DNA from: Chelydra serpentina
Lineage: Eukaryota > Chordata > Testudines > Chelydridae
Assembly (NCBI GenBank): GCA_037349315.1
Contig: JBAIAC010000024.1
Span: forward strand, 34,769,501-34,833,500
DNA length: 64,000 nucleotides
Reading direction: 5' to 3'
The translations under genes and the position numbers were made by a program. Below are positions 1-20,360 of the stretch, one piece after another. The notes under the pieces were generated by a model. The model saw only the letters and a list, made by a program, of their open reading frames with translations, made no database searches and was not told the DNA's origin. How positions within the stretch are numbered: the stretch's first letter is position 1; each line of letters starts with the position of its first letter.

Positions 1-274
1 TTTTTGTCACTTGATGTGATCTGAAATTGAAATCTTGTAATGGTTAAAGAACTGTCTACATGACACTGTTAGCTAGTATTTTTTCCCCATCTCAGTCTTG
101 TTTGTTCTGTTGAGTAAAAGTTAATTTTGTTTTTAATGAAATTAATGACTCTTGTTTTACATTCTTCTTTGTGCACCATCATTAAGTGATGACAGTACAG
201 CTCTGGGAAAAGCATTTATTAGTAAACCGTTGCTTCTGAACCATTAAGAGAGCAATCACGCTTGTGTTGTAGAT

Positions 275-645
275 CAGTGGTTCTCAACCAGAGGTCTGGG
301 CCCCCCTGGGGGGCCGTGAACAGGTTTCAGGGTATCCACCAAGCAGGGCCAGTGTTAGACTCACTGGGGCCCAAGGCAGAAAGCTGAAGCCCCGCCATGC
401 AGGGCTGAAGTTGAGGGTCCTGAACCCTGCCACCTGGGGCTGAAGTCGAAGCCTGGGCAACTCAGTTTTGCGGGGGGCCCTGTGGTGTGGGGCCCTGGGC
501 AATAGCCTTGCTTGCTACCCCTAATGCCGGCTCTGACTTTTATATGCAGAAAAAAGTTGTTGCAGCACAGTTGGGCCGTTGAGTTTTTATAACATATTGG
601 AGGGGAGGGGGGGGGGCTCAGAAAGAAAAAAGTTGAGAACCCCTG
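275..645. mobile_element. Non-autonomous hAT element
   Basis: Ends CAGTGGTTCTCAACC and GTTGAGAACCCCTG are inverted copies. The 8-bp duplication TTGTAGAT is exact on both sides (267-274, 646-653). No coding frame. Confidence 0.85.
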
Positions 646-920
646 TTGTAGATTATTTTGTTGATGGCAGAAGATTTTATCACAATATTTTATCACAGTG
701 TTGAGGTGTCAACTTGTGGACTTAAACTATTTGATAGTGTCCCATTCACTTTTATTGTTTCAAATAGTCAGTATGCTAATTCTGTAAAGAGTCTTCAGAG
801 TCAAATATTTTGCATACTAAGTACTGTATGCAGTCACTTCAATATGCAGGTGGGAGCCAGATTGATGTTAGGTGGCCTTTTTAATTGAATCTGTGAAGAG
901 TACTTATCCATTTGATGCAG

Positions 921-1027
921 GTTTAAAGCCAATACTTAAGGATCAAACGCTGTCCCATCAGGCCTTACAAGAAGCCTTAAATGACCCAAAGAATGGAGAG
1001 TCTGCTTTCAAGCACTTGAAACAACAG
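921..1027 (+). CDS. TRMT13: TRMT13 coding exon (first in window)
   Basis: Acceptor ...GATGCAG at 915-920, donor GTATGG at 1028. The first two bases finish a split codon, then 35 codons include HQALQEALNDPKNG and KHLKQQ, as in vertebrate TRMT13. It ends in phase 0. Confidence 0.9.
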
Positions 1028-4000
1028 GTATGGCCATTGCCTTACTAATAGCTATGGGTTAGGGTTTTATTGTAGTTTTCTTATGGATTCCAGCTACCCC
1101 ATACTACCAGTTATTTCACGAAAAGAAACGTCTAACAGTTCCAGATTGTACTCATGCTACCAGTTTAAGTATAGTCTATCAACAGTACACTCCTGTTTAT
1201 CCAAATGGCTTGGGGGGGGGTGGTATTAGAAAGTTTCAGATAAACTGGCATTCAGATAAACAGAAGTACTATTAACTAACTTAGGGCTACATGGTTGACA
1301 CAGTGTGGATTCAATTCCCTTTATCCAAACATCCTAGTTAACTGGACTGTATCGACCCCCTACATTGTCCAAAACTCCTTTGAAATTGTAAATGTTAGTT
1401 TAATTGGAAGTTTATTTTGATTCTGAAATACCTAACAATCTTGTCTTCTCATTCATGAGACTAGATGATCCCCTCTCATGGAAAATGTATGAGAGAGGTT
1501 AGAAAACTCTGAGATTTGCCTTATGATGTTTTTAGGGAATTGTGCTCCTGAGTAGGAGGGATTTTTATGGGATGCATAGTGAGTGGTGGGGGGTGAGGAC
1601 TTCCAACACAGCAAATCCTTGGAATTCTTGGGAAAGGGAAGCCAGAGAATGATAAAGGCAAAAGGGGCCATGGGAATAATGGTAATTCCTATCTCCTTTA
1701 TATAGTGCTTCCGTCACCTGATCTCAATGTGCTTCACAGTCTTTTTAATGAATTTATCCTCATAACAGTCCTGTGAGGTAGGGAAGTACTATTATCTTCC
1801 TTTTGCAGATGGAGAACTGAGGTGCAGAGAGGCTAAGTGACTTGCCTACTGGCAGAGCAGAGACTTGGGCCTAGGTCTCCCAAGGGCTAATACCCTAAGC
1901 CAGAGCTTTCCAAACTTTTCATGTTGGTGACACACTTTTTAGACATGCATCATTTTGCGACACACCGGAAGTGACGCGGAATCAATTCCGCCCGGATTAC
2001 ACGTACTGCGCATGCGCAGTACCCAGGGCCGGCAACCCCAAGCGAAAAAAAAAACCAACCCCTCCCCCCCCCCCCCCCCCCCCGCCCAAGTGCCGCCCCC
2101 CCCAACGCCGGCCGAAACACCCCACCCACCCAACAACGCCGCCCCGCCAAAACGCTGGGGGGGAGGGCGGCAGACCTGCCGCCCCGCTCCCCCTGTCGGA
2201 GGGGAGCGCGGAACGCCTGCCGCCCCGCTGCCCCGGCCAGGGAGCGGAGCACGCCTGGGAGCGGAGCACGCCTGCCGCCCCGCAACACACCTACACACTG
2301 CCGCCGACACACAGTTTGGAAAGCTCCGCCCTAAGCACTGCCATGTTGGCGCCTTTCAGCACAACTCTATGTGTACAACTGCAGTAGCTACAGAGAGGGC
2401 TCTGCAGGAAGTGATGCTTCACAAAAGTCCAGTGGAACATCCATGTGACTCTTCCAAGGATTAGCTGAGAACAATACTCCAATGTATGCCTGGTCCCTAA
2501 CTTTACCCCCGAAACCCAGTGGATTAGATTTTGTGGGTGTTAGAAAAAGGAAAAGATGATGCATGGAGGCAGGGAAGCCCTTATTTCCTCTGCGCTCTGG
2601 ATCCACAACATCTTTACCCCTGCATTCATGAAAGAGATGTTGATATTCTGCAGCATGGTTATTTAATCAATAAGAGCTATGGGAGAGACTGCTGATTGTG
2701 AGTTAAGTTAGCATTTTTTCCACAGAAGTCATCAGACAATATATATTTGGTCTGGTTCATAAATAATCTTTTGAAGTTTGTAGGCTTCCATTTTAGGTAA
2801 CATGGAAAAGTTACATTTGCTAGGGTCAGGAAGATGTTTTATTGAGTTTGGAGCCGGACGAGGAAAGCTGTCCCACTGGGTTGATATTGCCTTACAAGAT
2901 GCTGAAAATGTTCACTTTCTGCTTGTTGAAAGGGCAACTACACGATTCAAGGTAAGACAGTCCATTGTGGAGTTGGCCGAGTCTCATTTTTGGAATTGTT
3001 GGTAAATGTGGCTTTTTCTCAGAAAGTCTGGTTACCTTTATAAAAGAAAGGTGAAAATGTATATATTTGTCAGATAAGGGCTTTGAAAAGTTAAAGTTTA
3101 ATTGGTCCTTATTGTAGTTTTAAGTCATGCCAGTAACACAGTTAGGGTACAAGATGCCTGCTGGCTGATGCTGAAAATGTTAGTGTTCATTTGAAAGGGG
3201 CTTGTTTTGTTTTAAAAAAATTAATAACCTTAGCACATTCTTGTAATTATTTATTAGTTAGGTGCCGAACACTTCTTAATAATGTAATATCCTATTCGCA
3301 CAGGTAGATGGTAAACACAGAAAAAGAGACTGCATATTTGAAAGGCTTCAAGTTGATATCCAGCACTTATGTTTAAGTAAGTTGCTACTTGGCTTGTATA
3401 ACTATTAGCAATACTAAAATGGTTGCTTAAAAGCTTGATTATGTAGTAGCAGAGTGCAGCAAAATTTTACACTTAGTATAGGCTAATTATATTAATGTTT
3501 AGAAGACTGTTTTTGGTGTTTTGATGATTTTTATGTTGTACTTTTGTTTTTCAGTTACTAGATGGGTATTATATAGTTTCTAACAATATGTGTACTAATT
3601 ACCTTGAATTTATAAGACTTTTTATTTTGGGTCAGAATCACCAAATAAAAGGAAGCCTTAACAGTTTCAGGGTTAGATGCTTTTACTTGTGTATTTTAAC
3701 TGTGCTGTATTTTGATACAAGTACCATTACTGAGTGAGGCGAGTCTCAGATGTCCTTATTAACGATGAACACGTGGGGATTCTGGAATACCACATTCAAA
3801 AGAAGTTGTGTTAAGTTTAGTGGGTGGTTTATGGTGATGAACAGAACTTGCATTGGTTAAATGGATTAAAGTGATTACCACATACTTACATTAGATTACA
3901 TTGGTTATTACAGGATCTGAATCATGCTGGCATTTCATGCAAAATATATATGTATCTCCATGCCTTTCCTTATGTTGTTATAACTTAACTGGATCCATTC

Positions 4001-6302
4001 TCTAGGCTACGGGTGACTGTTCTCATCTGGTGTACCACAGTAGTAGTACTACTGTACTTGTAGTCAAGTACATATTGTACTTGTTTGGTACCACAAAGTG
4101 ACTTAATTCCTTATAGGTATGATCTTTCACGACTAGATCATGTATGTTTGGGCCATACAGATGGTTGAAACTTTCATTATGAATGGCATATGTAGAAGGA
4201 CAAAAGAATACAGAGAATAACATTTTATAAATAATGAGCAAGAATGTTTGCTAATGTGGTGTGCACACTGAAGGAACATGGTACATTGTAGCATGTTAAA
4301 AAGGTAATTTATATTAATCTTGTGTTTGTCTTCTCTAATTAAACTGTACATTCACTTGGTTTAGTGTAAATTAACATTAGAAAGTTACATGAGAATATTA
4401 ATCCACCATGGGTAGGACACATGGATTTATTAAAGCACAGGACTAAGAACACAAAAACCTGGAGTGTATTACTAACTTTGCCACAGGCTGTCACTGTGAT
4501 TTTAGGCAAGTTGCTTGGTGCCCAGTCCTGCTCACAAAGTTTTTAATGGGAACAGGTCATGGTTTTAATTTCTGCCTCAGTTCCCCATTTGTGAGGTATA
4601 TTGTGAGTCTAAATCAGGGATCGGCAACCTTTGGCACACAGCCTGCCAGGGTAAGCCCCCTGGCGGGCCATGCCGGTTTGTTTACCTGCCGCGTCCGCAG
4701 GTTCAGCCGATAGCAGCTCCCACTGGCCGTGGTTCGCCGCTGCAGGCCAGTTGGGGCTGCAGGAAGTGGCGCGGGCCGAGGGATGTGCTGGCTGCCACTT
4801 CCCGCAGCCCCCATTGGCCTGGAGTAGAGAACCGTGGCCAATGGGAGCTGCGATCGCCCGAACCTGCGGACGCAGCAGGTAAACAAACCGGCCCAGCAGG
4901 GGACTTACCCTGGCGGGCCACATGCCAAAGGTTGCCGATCCCTAGTCTAAATCAATTGATGTTGGTAAATTGCATTGAGATCTATAGCTGGAAGGCTCTG
5001 TAGATATAGAGTATTACTACTATTCAATATATGGATCAAGTTGGTCTGTAATGTATGAACGGTGTCTTCTAGAATATTGCGGGGGGCGGGGTTTAACATT
5101 TGACTGATTTTGAATTGCTGTCTATTAGGAAATTATCTTACGTCTAAATAAAGTCTTGACTGATTGGATTGATTCATTTATTTATTGAGGAGACATACCA
5201 CAAATAACTTGAACTCCCCACAGTAAACAAGAACTATTTTCAGAGTTTTGTACTTTTCTGCTTTTGTACTGGTATACTAAGAGAAGCATTGACTTTTGCT
5301 GCACTAGGAACATAATATAATGTTTGTAGACTAGAAGGGAACATGTCAGAAAGGAAAATAGTTTTATTTTCAATCTGCTAACAGTGAATGTTTTTAAAAA
5401 GTCCCTTTTTAAGTTAAACTTGTTCCCTTTGTACAATTTGAAGTTGTTTAAAAATAAGGAAGAAAAAATTAAATATGTTATTTAAACATACTGTATAGCT
5501 ATTCCTTTCAGTTAATGAAAATTATACTGTATTTTGTTTCCATCTTATCTTTTCGTGTGACATAACACTAGCTACCCTTTGGAAATATAGACAGTTGAAG
5601 GGTTTTTTTATAATAAAGGTGTTGAGGGAGGAATTTTAATTGATTTTCTGACCTATTGTTTCAGTTACATGTGCTGGAATGATATTGCCAAGTAAGATGA
5701 TGTACAGCTCCAGTAATCCAGGTTCTGTTTCTTTCAGATAAAGTACCTATTCTTGAGAGAGAAAAGCTTCCTGTGGTAGGAATTGGAAAGCATTTATGTG
5801 GTGCTGCAACAGGTATGAACTATACAAATGTATTGGCGTAAGTGCAGCTACAAAGTGGAATGCTGATTCTAATCCTCTTGAATAATACGATGCTTCTAAC
5901 AGTTCTTTTGTACTATTCTTTCTGTCTAATTCTTTGCTGTCTACTATGTTCTAAATATCCATTGATTTCAGAGGAACACTACTTTGATGATGGCAAGCAG
6001 CAGAGGGATTAATCCATATGGCAATAAACATTAATTGTTGTGTACAGCAAAATGAAGAATGAATGTTTTATGTAATTGTGTTCTTAAACTGACAAAAGCA
6101 TGTTTTTCATAGTAGTCTTCTTCTCACTGTCCTAAGTTTGGACAACAATGTTGGAAAAACTTAAGTTGATTAAAAATGTCCTGGATAACTTGAATACTAT
6201 AATATAGTAAGATCATTTTCAACTTGTTCAAGACGTTTTCAACCAATTAATTTTTTTTCGGCATTACATCCCAGGTATGTGGGGAAAGGTGTTTCAGGTA
6301 CG

Positions 6303-6345
<43 letters not shown>

Positions 6346-8864
6346 GTGTATATATATTATGTACATTCTATTGGGACACTGCTAACCATGATATCTTTGT
6401 AATGGTATTGACAGTTCTTAAGTAAATGGATTGTGTGCTTTAATTCTCCGTCAAACTTCTACATAAACGTCCTCTTGCAATAAAAAGGCCAGGAGCTGAA
6501 GTTTTCCTAATAACCTGTGGACCAAGTATTCTCAAGAGTATTGATCACTAGCAGGTCAGATGGTTGTGACAGGATCCACGAGGTACAACCTGGAACCATG
6601 GGACCACTGTGTCACCTTAACTCTAGCCTGGGTTGTCTCTCACAAAGCTATGTCAGTGACAAGCAGCAACACCCCTCCAGGCACTGTGGTCTCTCAACCA
6701 TCTGAAGCCCCACACCCAGCTGTATTATGCTCTCTGAGCAACTCATGAATCATACAGAGAGAGGCACCAGTAAATGACCCCCAGCCTTGCACCCCAGAAA
6801 TATCCTATTTTACATTGCTCACAATTCCCTTGGACAGTGAAAGCTAATTAATAAGTTCACCACTCCAACAAAAGGGTAGTGGACATGCAACACCCTTGTT
6901 AAGCTGAGCTGAAATTCCCCTAGCACTTCAACCAAAAACACACGGTTTTAGATAAAATATAAAACAGATTTATTAACTACAGAAAGATAGATTTCAAGTG
7001 ACTATAAATAGCAGGCATAGAGATCAAAGTTGGTTACCTAAGAAATAAAAATAGAGAAACAGGCTAAATTCTAACTTCAACAAACTAAGTGAGATTTGAA
7101 TCAAGCAGTTTCTCACCCTAACATATGTTGCAGGCAGCTTACAGTTCCTCAATGCACAGACTGGACTCCCTTCCAGCCTGGGACCAATCTCCCTAGTTCA
7201 AAGTCTTTGGCTTCCAGACGATCTTCCGGGTGTTGAGATTTGATGGGGGGAAGAGGCCAAGTGTTGATGTCACTGTCTCTCTTTTCGTACCTTCTTCCAG
7301 CTGCTAGAAAGATCCTTGCTGATGTGGGGGGTCAGGCAGTCTCTATTGCATATGTGCCTTCTCTGAGAAGCCTCTGGAATATTGGATTCTTCTTGATGAG
7401 CTGTTAACACCTGTCTGGCCAGTGATTGTTGCTCCTTTGTCCATACTGAAAGGCCAGCTGTGGGCATCTCCCAACCTCACAACATATTTCAGTAGCACAT
7501 ATAGCAATACTTCATAACTTCACATAAAATGATAGTACGTACAATCCAAACAGGATATCAGTGTTCAACAGATCAAGACTTTTAAAATGATACTTCACAA
7601 GGCATGCATTGTACAAAATTTGTCATAATTATATCATAGAAGTGAATATGGGGACTCCAGGTTGCTATTTGAGGTACAGAGTGTCACAGTGGTCTTATTG
7701 TGATTTTGTAAATATATTAATATTTGGTAAACTGAACTTGAAATATATAAATTCATTTCATTTTAAAGTAGCTGACAGTATTTAAATAAACTTTGTCAAC
7801 TTGTTGCTTTTGGAATTACTTTGTAAAGTGCTTTTATCCTCCCCTTGTTTTTGAGGAAAGTTCCTTTCCTATCTTTGTGAATAAATGCAGCACACTGTTC
7901 GAGAGTTTTTTAAAACATAGTTCTTTGTTCACAGATCTTGCTCTGAGATGTTTGGTTGAAAGTTACGCAACCCAATATGATGAAAGAAATGAAGAACCTT
8001 CACCTAAACGTTTCAAGAGTGATAAAACAGACACAGCTTTTAACAATTCTACTGATGAAAGGAGTGGAAAGAATGTTTCAGAAAACTGGAAGCCTGTGGC
8101 TGGAATTGTTATTGCACTGTGTTGCCACCACAGGTGTCAGTGGAAGCATTATGTAGGCCGAGAGTTCTTTAGAACAGTGGGACTTGGGCCAGTGGAATTT
8201 AATTATTTTCAGAGAATGACTAGCTGGGCTACTTGTGGCATGCGAGAAACCATCACTGAAGCCTCTACCATTGATGCAAAGAGCAAAGACCAAAGCAGTG
8301 ATACAGAAGAACATGACCAAGTCAGCAACAAAATTGAGTGCAGTTCTGATAGTCTGCAAGGGTAGGTGATTTTTTATTTGTAGCATGTAGACAGCTCCAG
8401 GAAGGTAGAAATAATGGATTAGACAGTCATGTATAGCTGAAAAAGTAAGCATTTTAGAATTTCAGAATGGCTCATTTTACAGAAACTTATCCATCTGTAG
8501 TACTTAAAATGAAAAACACGCAAATGTAAATGACAATAGTCTTCAAAATCTTATTCCAAAACAGTCACACTTTATCTGTGTTGAAGTGCATCAGTTACAA
8601 TTGTTATAGCTTTTCTGATCTTGAACCATTTGTGTTGACTAATTCATGGTTTTTCTTTTTGGAGCTAGGCTACTTACTGTTGAAGAACGAAAGCAGATAG
8701 GTCGTCTTTGTAAACTCTTGATTGACCACGGACGGATCAAATATTTACAACAGAGAGGGTACAATGCTGCATTACAATACTATACAGATTCTACTGTTTC
8801 TTTGGAGAATGTACTCTTGACAGCTGTACCAAGTCAATCTTCAGTACCTCAGCCAACTGCATAA
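921..8864 (+). CDS. TRMT13: TRMT13, tRNA 2'-O-methyltransferase (C-terminal six coding exons)
   Basis: Joined exons 921-1027, 2784-2951, 3304-3376, 5738-5812, 7935-8361 and 8669-8864 give about 347 residues ending in TAA. All introns are GT-AG and phase is kept throughout. TRM13 proteins 2'-O-methylate position 4 of certain tRNAs (Gly, His, Pro in yeast). Family marks seen are EFGAGRGKLSHW (SAM-binding motif I), VVGIGKHLCG, and ALCCHHRC followed by SWATCGMR. The protein matches vertebrate TRMT13 (formerly CCDC76) from the segment ALNDPKNG to the C-terminus. About 130 N-terminal residues, including the CCCH/CHHC zinc fingers, lie upstream of the window. LRRC39 converges from the other strand. 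An AATAAA at 9457-9462 would give a 3' UTR of about 0.6 kb. No frame damage is seen. Confidence 0.95.
1683..1892 (+). repeat. MIR SINE
   Basis: Contains the MIR core pattern (GAGAACTGAGGTGCAGAGAG, GTGACTTGCCTACTGGCAGA). Its 3' side is cut by the next hAT element. Confidence 0.7.
1901..2328. mobile_element. Non-autonomous hAT element, GC-rich
   Basis: Ends CAGAGCTTTCCAAACTTTT and AGTTTGGAAAGCTCCG are inverted repeats. The 8-bp duplication CCCTAAGC is perfect (1893-1900, 2329-2336). Includes a poly-C run near 2063-2083. Open frames on both strands here are composition artefacts. Confidence 0.88.
2784..2951 (+). CDS. TRMT13: TRMT13 coding exon with SAM-binding motif
   Basis: Exactly 56 codons, beginning ASILGNMEKL and holding the glycine-rich motif EFGAGRGKLSHW. 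A second AG at 2795-2796 would remove four residues and break phase, so the AG at 2782-2783 is used. Donor GTAAGA at 2952. Confidence 0.92.
3304..3376 (+). CDS. TRMT13: TRMT13 coding exon
   Basis: Encodes VDGKHRKRDCIFERLQVDIQ and HLCL. It follows CACAG and is followed by GTAAGT. It ends in phase 1; the split codon becomes Asn on joining to 5738. Confidence 0.9.
4615..4944. mobile_element. Fold-back hAT element
   Basis: Starts CAGGGATCGGCAACCTTTGG and ends CAAAGGTTGCCGATCCCTA. The inverted arms extend for most of the 330 bp (TTTGTTTACCTGC against GCAGGTAAACAAA). The 8-bp duplication GTCTAAAT is exact. Lies in TRMT13 intron DNA. Confidence 0.88.
5738..5812 (+). CDS. TRMT13: TRMT13 coding exon with GKHLCG motif
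   Basis: Acceptor TTTCTTTCAG, donor GTATGA. It encodes KVPILEREKLPVVGIGKHLC followed by GAAT, a conserved TRM13 segment. It ends in phase 1 (Asp on joining). Confidence 0.92.
6307..6341. repeat. (AC)n microsatellite
   Basis: About 17 uninterrupted AC units inside a TRMT13 intron. Confidence 0.95.
6565..7688 (-). mobile_element. Solo LTR-like element (ERV type)
   Basis: 1124 bp starting TGTGACAGG and ending GAGTGTCACA, flanked by ATGGT and GTGGT (a possible 5-bp duplication with one mismatch). A minus-strand AATAAA lies at 6969-6974. Stretches near its right end recur at 47880-47918 and 50158-50240. No coding frames. Lies in the intron before the large TRMT13 exon; class is inference. Confidence 0.55.
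7935..8361 (+). CDS. TRMT13: TRMT13 large coding exon with CCHH motif
   Basis: About 141 codons from LALRCLVESYATQYDERN through VAGIVIALCCHHRC and WATCGMR, then an acidic, poorly conserved tail rich in Asp, Glu and Ser. Donor is GTAGGT at 8362, where the genomic frame reads into TAG, so splicing is required to continue. Confidence 0.93.
8669..8864 (+). CDS. TRMT13: TRMT13 last coding exon
   Basis: Acceptor GAGCTAG. Encodes GLLTVEERKQIGRLCKLLID then LQYYTDSTVSLENVLLTA, with TAA at 8862-8864. The C-terminal extension is of normal family length. Confidence 0.93.
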
Positions 8865-9456
8865 CGGGTGACAGATTTGGAATGGGCAGGACACAGAACT
8901 ACAGAAAACTTCTCTGGATTTTTTTAAAACCTATTCACAGATTCAGTACTTTTACAAAACATCTTGTAGTCTTTCTGTACCTACAAAAGCATTGAACTTA
9001 AATTTCTTTTGGAATCACAAGAAGATGCCAGCTGACTCCTAGCAGTGTGAAAGTCATAAGGCACTTTTGTTTCAGCACACTGCGATATTGCTGTGGTTTT
9101 CTCTGTTCAGAAGAAGTAGAATTTATATTTTCCTCCAAGTACAAAAGTTCAGTTTAGCAGGTTGTTCAATGTTTTATTCATTATCATTAATGGTGGCAGA
9201 AACAACAGGTATACAGTTGTCCAGGTTTTCTGAAAGATAATAGGTTAACATGTAAGAAATGGATATGCTTAATAACATGTCTCCATTTTGAACTTTTTAT
9301 GAGGGTTTTTATCTTGTTTTCTATACCTAGAATTTTATTTAATGAGTTCTGACTATTTGTGGAATTGGCTAAAGAAAAACATTTAGTTGGAAATCAAATG
9401 CCACCTTATTGTTTTAGTAATTACCTTCCCATGCATAAAGCTTTGATATGGAGAGG

Positions 9457-9462
9457 AATAAA
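9457..9462 (+). terminator. Candidate TRMT13 poly(A) signal
   Basis: AATAAA about 593 bases after the TRMT13 stop and the only clear hexamer on the + strand in this convergent gap. Assignment is inference. Confidence 0.4.
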
Positions 9463-10012
9463 AGCTGAAATTGACATGATCTCTCGAGTTAACCTCATTA
9501 TTTTAGCAATTTGTTTTAAGCTTTCATAATATGTGGGTGAACTTAATGAGATGAAATATCAATACCTTGCATCAGTGAACTTTGCTGTTTACATAATAGA
9601 TATAGCAAAGGGCACTGGCTCATGATACTCTGCTAATGTAACTCAATCCTGACCTTCATTTACAGCCTCTATGGATAATTCATTGTCCAGTCCTTATCTC
9701 TCAGCAGACCATGCTAGTTGATGTGCTTTGTCATATGACTACTTTTCCATGAGGAAGCAGGGTGAAATAGCTAATTTATTTCACTTAAGTGACTAGATCT
9801 TCCTGGAAACACCTCATATTTCCTCATCACATGTTGGTGCTTTTCCACCTACTGGCAGGAAATGCTGGGAACTCCAGAAACTCAGTGACAAAAGCATCAG
9901 TTTCTCCTGCTACTCCCTCTTCAGTGTCCCCTACTCATTCCAAGAATGAAGGGGCAGTTGAGCTCCCCCCAGGCAAAGAAAGGTGGGGAGCCACACTCCT
10001 CTTTCTTTAAGG

Positions 10013-10262
10013 ATATGTGTACTGTGGAGCTGGAAGGTGTAACTTCCAGCTCAAGGAGACATATCTGTTCTAGCTGTGATTGAGCTAGTGAGCTAAAATT
10101 AGAAGTGTCACCACAGTGGAACACATGGCAGGAGAGGCTTGTTAGTTAATTATGTACCAGGATCATATTCAGGGGTAACTACATTTCTGTTCTTAGCATG
10201 TTAGCTCATGTATGTCTCCTCAAGCTGGAATTCACACCTTCCAGCTCCAGTGTAGACACACT
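10013..10262. mobile_element. Possible MITE with GGAGCTGGAAGGTG ends
   Basis: GTGGAGCTGGAAGGTGTAA at the left is the inverse of TTCACACCTTCCAGCTCCA at the right. No clear target duplication; a degraded relative may lie at 11150-11320. Confidence 0.45.
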
Positions 10263-10315
10263 CTGATTCTGCTTGACTGCATTTTAATGTTTTCTAATAT
10301 TTTTTATTCATACTC

Positions 10316-19158
<8,843 letters not shown>

Positions 19159-19426
19159 GGTTCTTACACATTCCAGTTCAGCCATAGGTATCTGCTTTTG
19201 AATAGCACACTGATTTCCATCATCATTATAATCCCACATATGAGCTGGACATGCCAGAAGGAGACATCAATGTAAAAAAATTAATATGCCTGTTTGATTA
19301 ATTAAGCACAATCAATCGGTGAGCAGAGCTGATGGAACTCGTATCAACTGACTCCTGTCACGTATATAGAATAGTTAAGCATGTGTTCCTAGTTACCTCG
19401 TCACATAACACAAGAATAAGGAGATA

Positions 19427-19930
19427 AGAACATAACGGCCATACTGGGTCAGACCAAAGGTCCATCTAGCCCAGTATCCTGTCTTCTGACAGTGGCCAAT
19501 GCCAGGTGCCCCAGAGGGAATGAACAGCACAGGTAATCATCAAGTGATCCATCCCCTGTTGCCCATTCCCAGCTTCTGGCAAAGAGAAACTAGGGACACC
19601 ATCTCTGCACATCCTGGCTAATAGCCATTGAGGGATCGATCTTCCATGAACTTATCTAGTTCTTTTTTGAACCCTGTTATAGTCTTGGCCTATAGCCTAT
19701 AGTTCCTGTGGAGAAAGTAAATAAAGAAGTGTTATGAGAAGGAGTAAATAACACTTCTTTATTTACTTTCTCCACACCAGCCATGATTTTATAGACCTCT
19801 ATCATATGCCCCCTTAGTTGTCTCTTTTCCAAGCTGAAGTCGTTCCATACAATAATAATAAATAATAAATTTTGTTGCCCTTCTCTGACCCTTTTCCAAT
19901 GCCAATATTCAATTAAGTTGAAAGGTAACA
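19427..19930 (-). mobile_element. CR1-like LINE 3' fragment with internal hairpin
   Basis: Reads on the minus strand like the 3' end of the copy at 58075-59500 (GGACCTTTGGTCTGACCCAG). It contains a perfect 27-bp inverted repeat, 19708-19734 with 19749-19775, not expected in CR1. Confidence 0.75.
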
Positions 19931-19969
19931 AAGGTTAAAAACAGCTAGAAGATCATACATTCTACTCAG

Positions 19970-20360
19970 CACAGAATTAGCCTGTGGAATTCACTGCCAT
20001 GAGCTAGCATTGAGTCCAAGAGCTTGGTAGGATTCAAAAAAGGTCAGAGTATAATACAGATTGTGAGAACATCCACAGTGACATAAACCAAGATAAAAAA
20101 TATAAGGGTTAACCTTTATGCTTCAGGAGATCAGTCAACCATTAATTGCCTGGCTTAGGAAGAAAGCTGCCCTATAGGCCAGCTACTAATAATAGCCCGT
20201 TCGAAGGCTTCTTGAACATTCTGGTACTAATGCCCGGCAGGCAGGACACCTGGTCATTCCTGTGCTCCTGTCTGGAAGGGTTCCTCTCAGCCATTCTTGT
20301 ATTGGGTTTTTGTATTCTAGCAGTGGCTAGAACCATGAAGTTCAGATCTGGCGCTGAACT
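19970..20360 (+). mobile_element. Probable CR1-like 3' fragment
   Basis: Translated traces such as LWNSLP and GFKKG near 19985-20045 resemble the CR1 ORF2 C-terminus. Heavily mutated, with many stops. Confidence 0.4.

Larger units (their letters stand above)
8865..10315. other. Convergent TRMT13/LRRC39 3' gap
   Basis: Holds the TRMT13 3' UTR and whatever follows the LRRC39 stop, plus the left part of a possible MITE at 10013-10262. I see no other gene here; open frames are short and unlike known proteins. Confidence 0.5.

Noticed and set aside
1190..1350. Possible Tigger-like fragment (TTTATCCAAA motifs)
   Set aside because: No clear ends or target duplication; resemblance too weak.
1939..2464. 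Pro- and Gly-rich open frames of 97-169 codons
   Set aside because: Composition artefacts of a GC-rich hAT element with a perfect target duplication.
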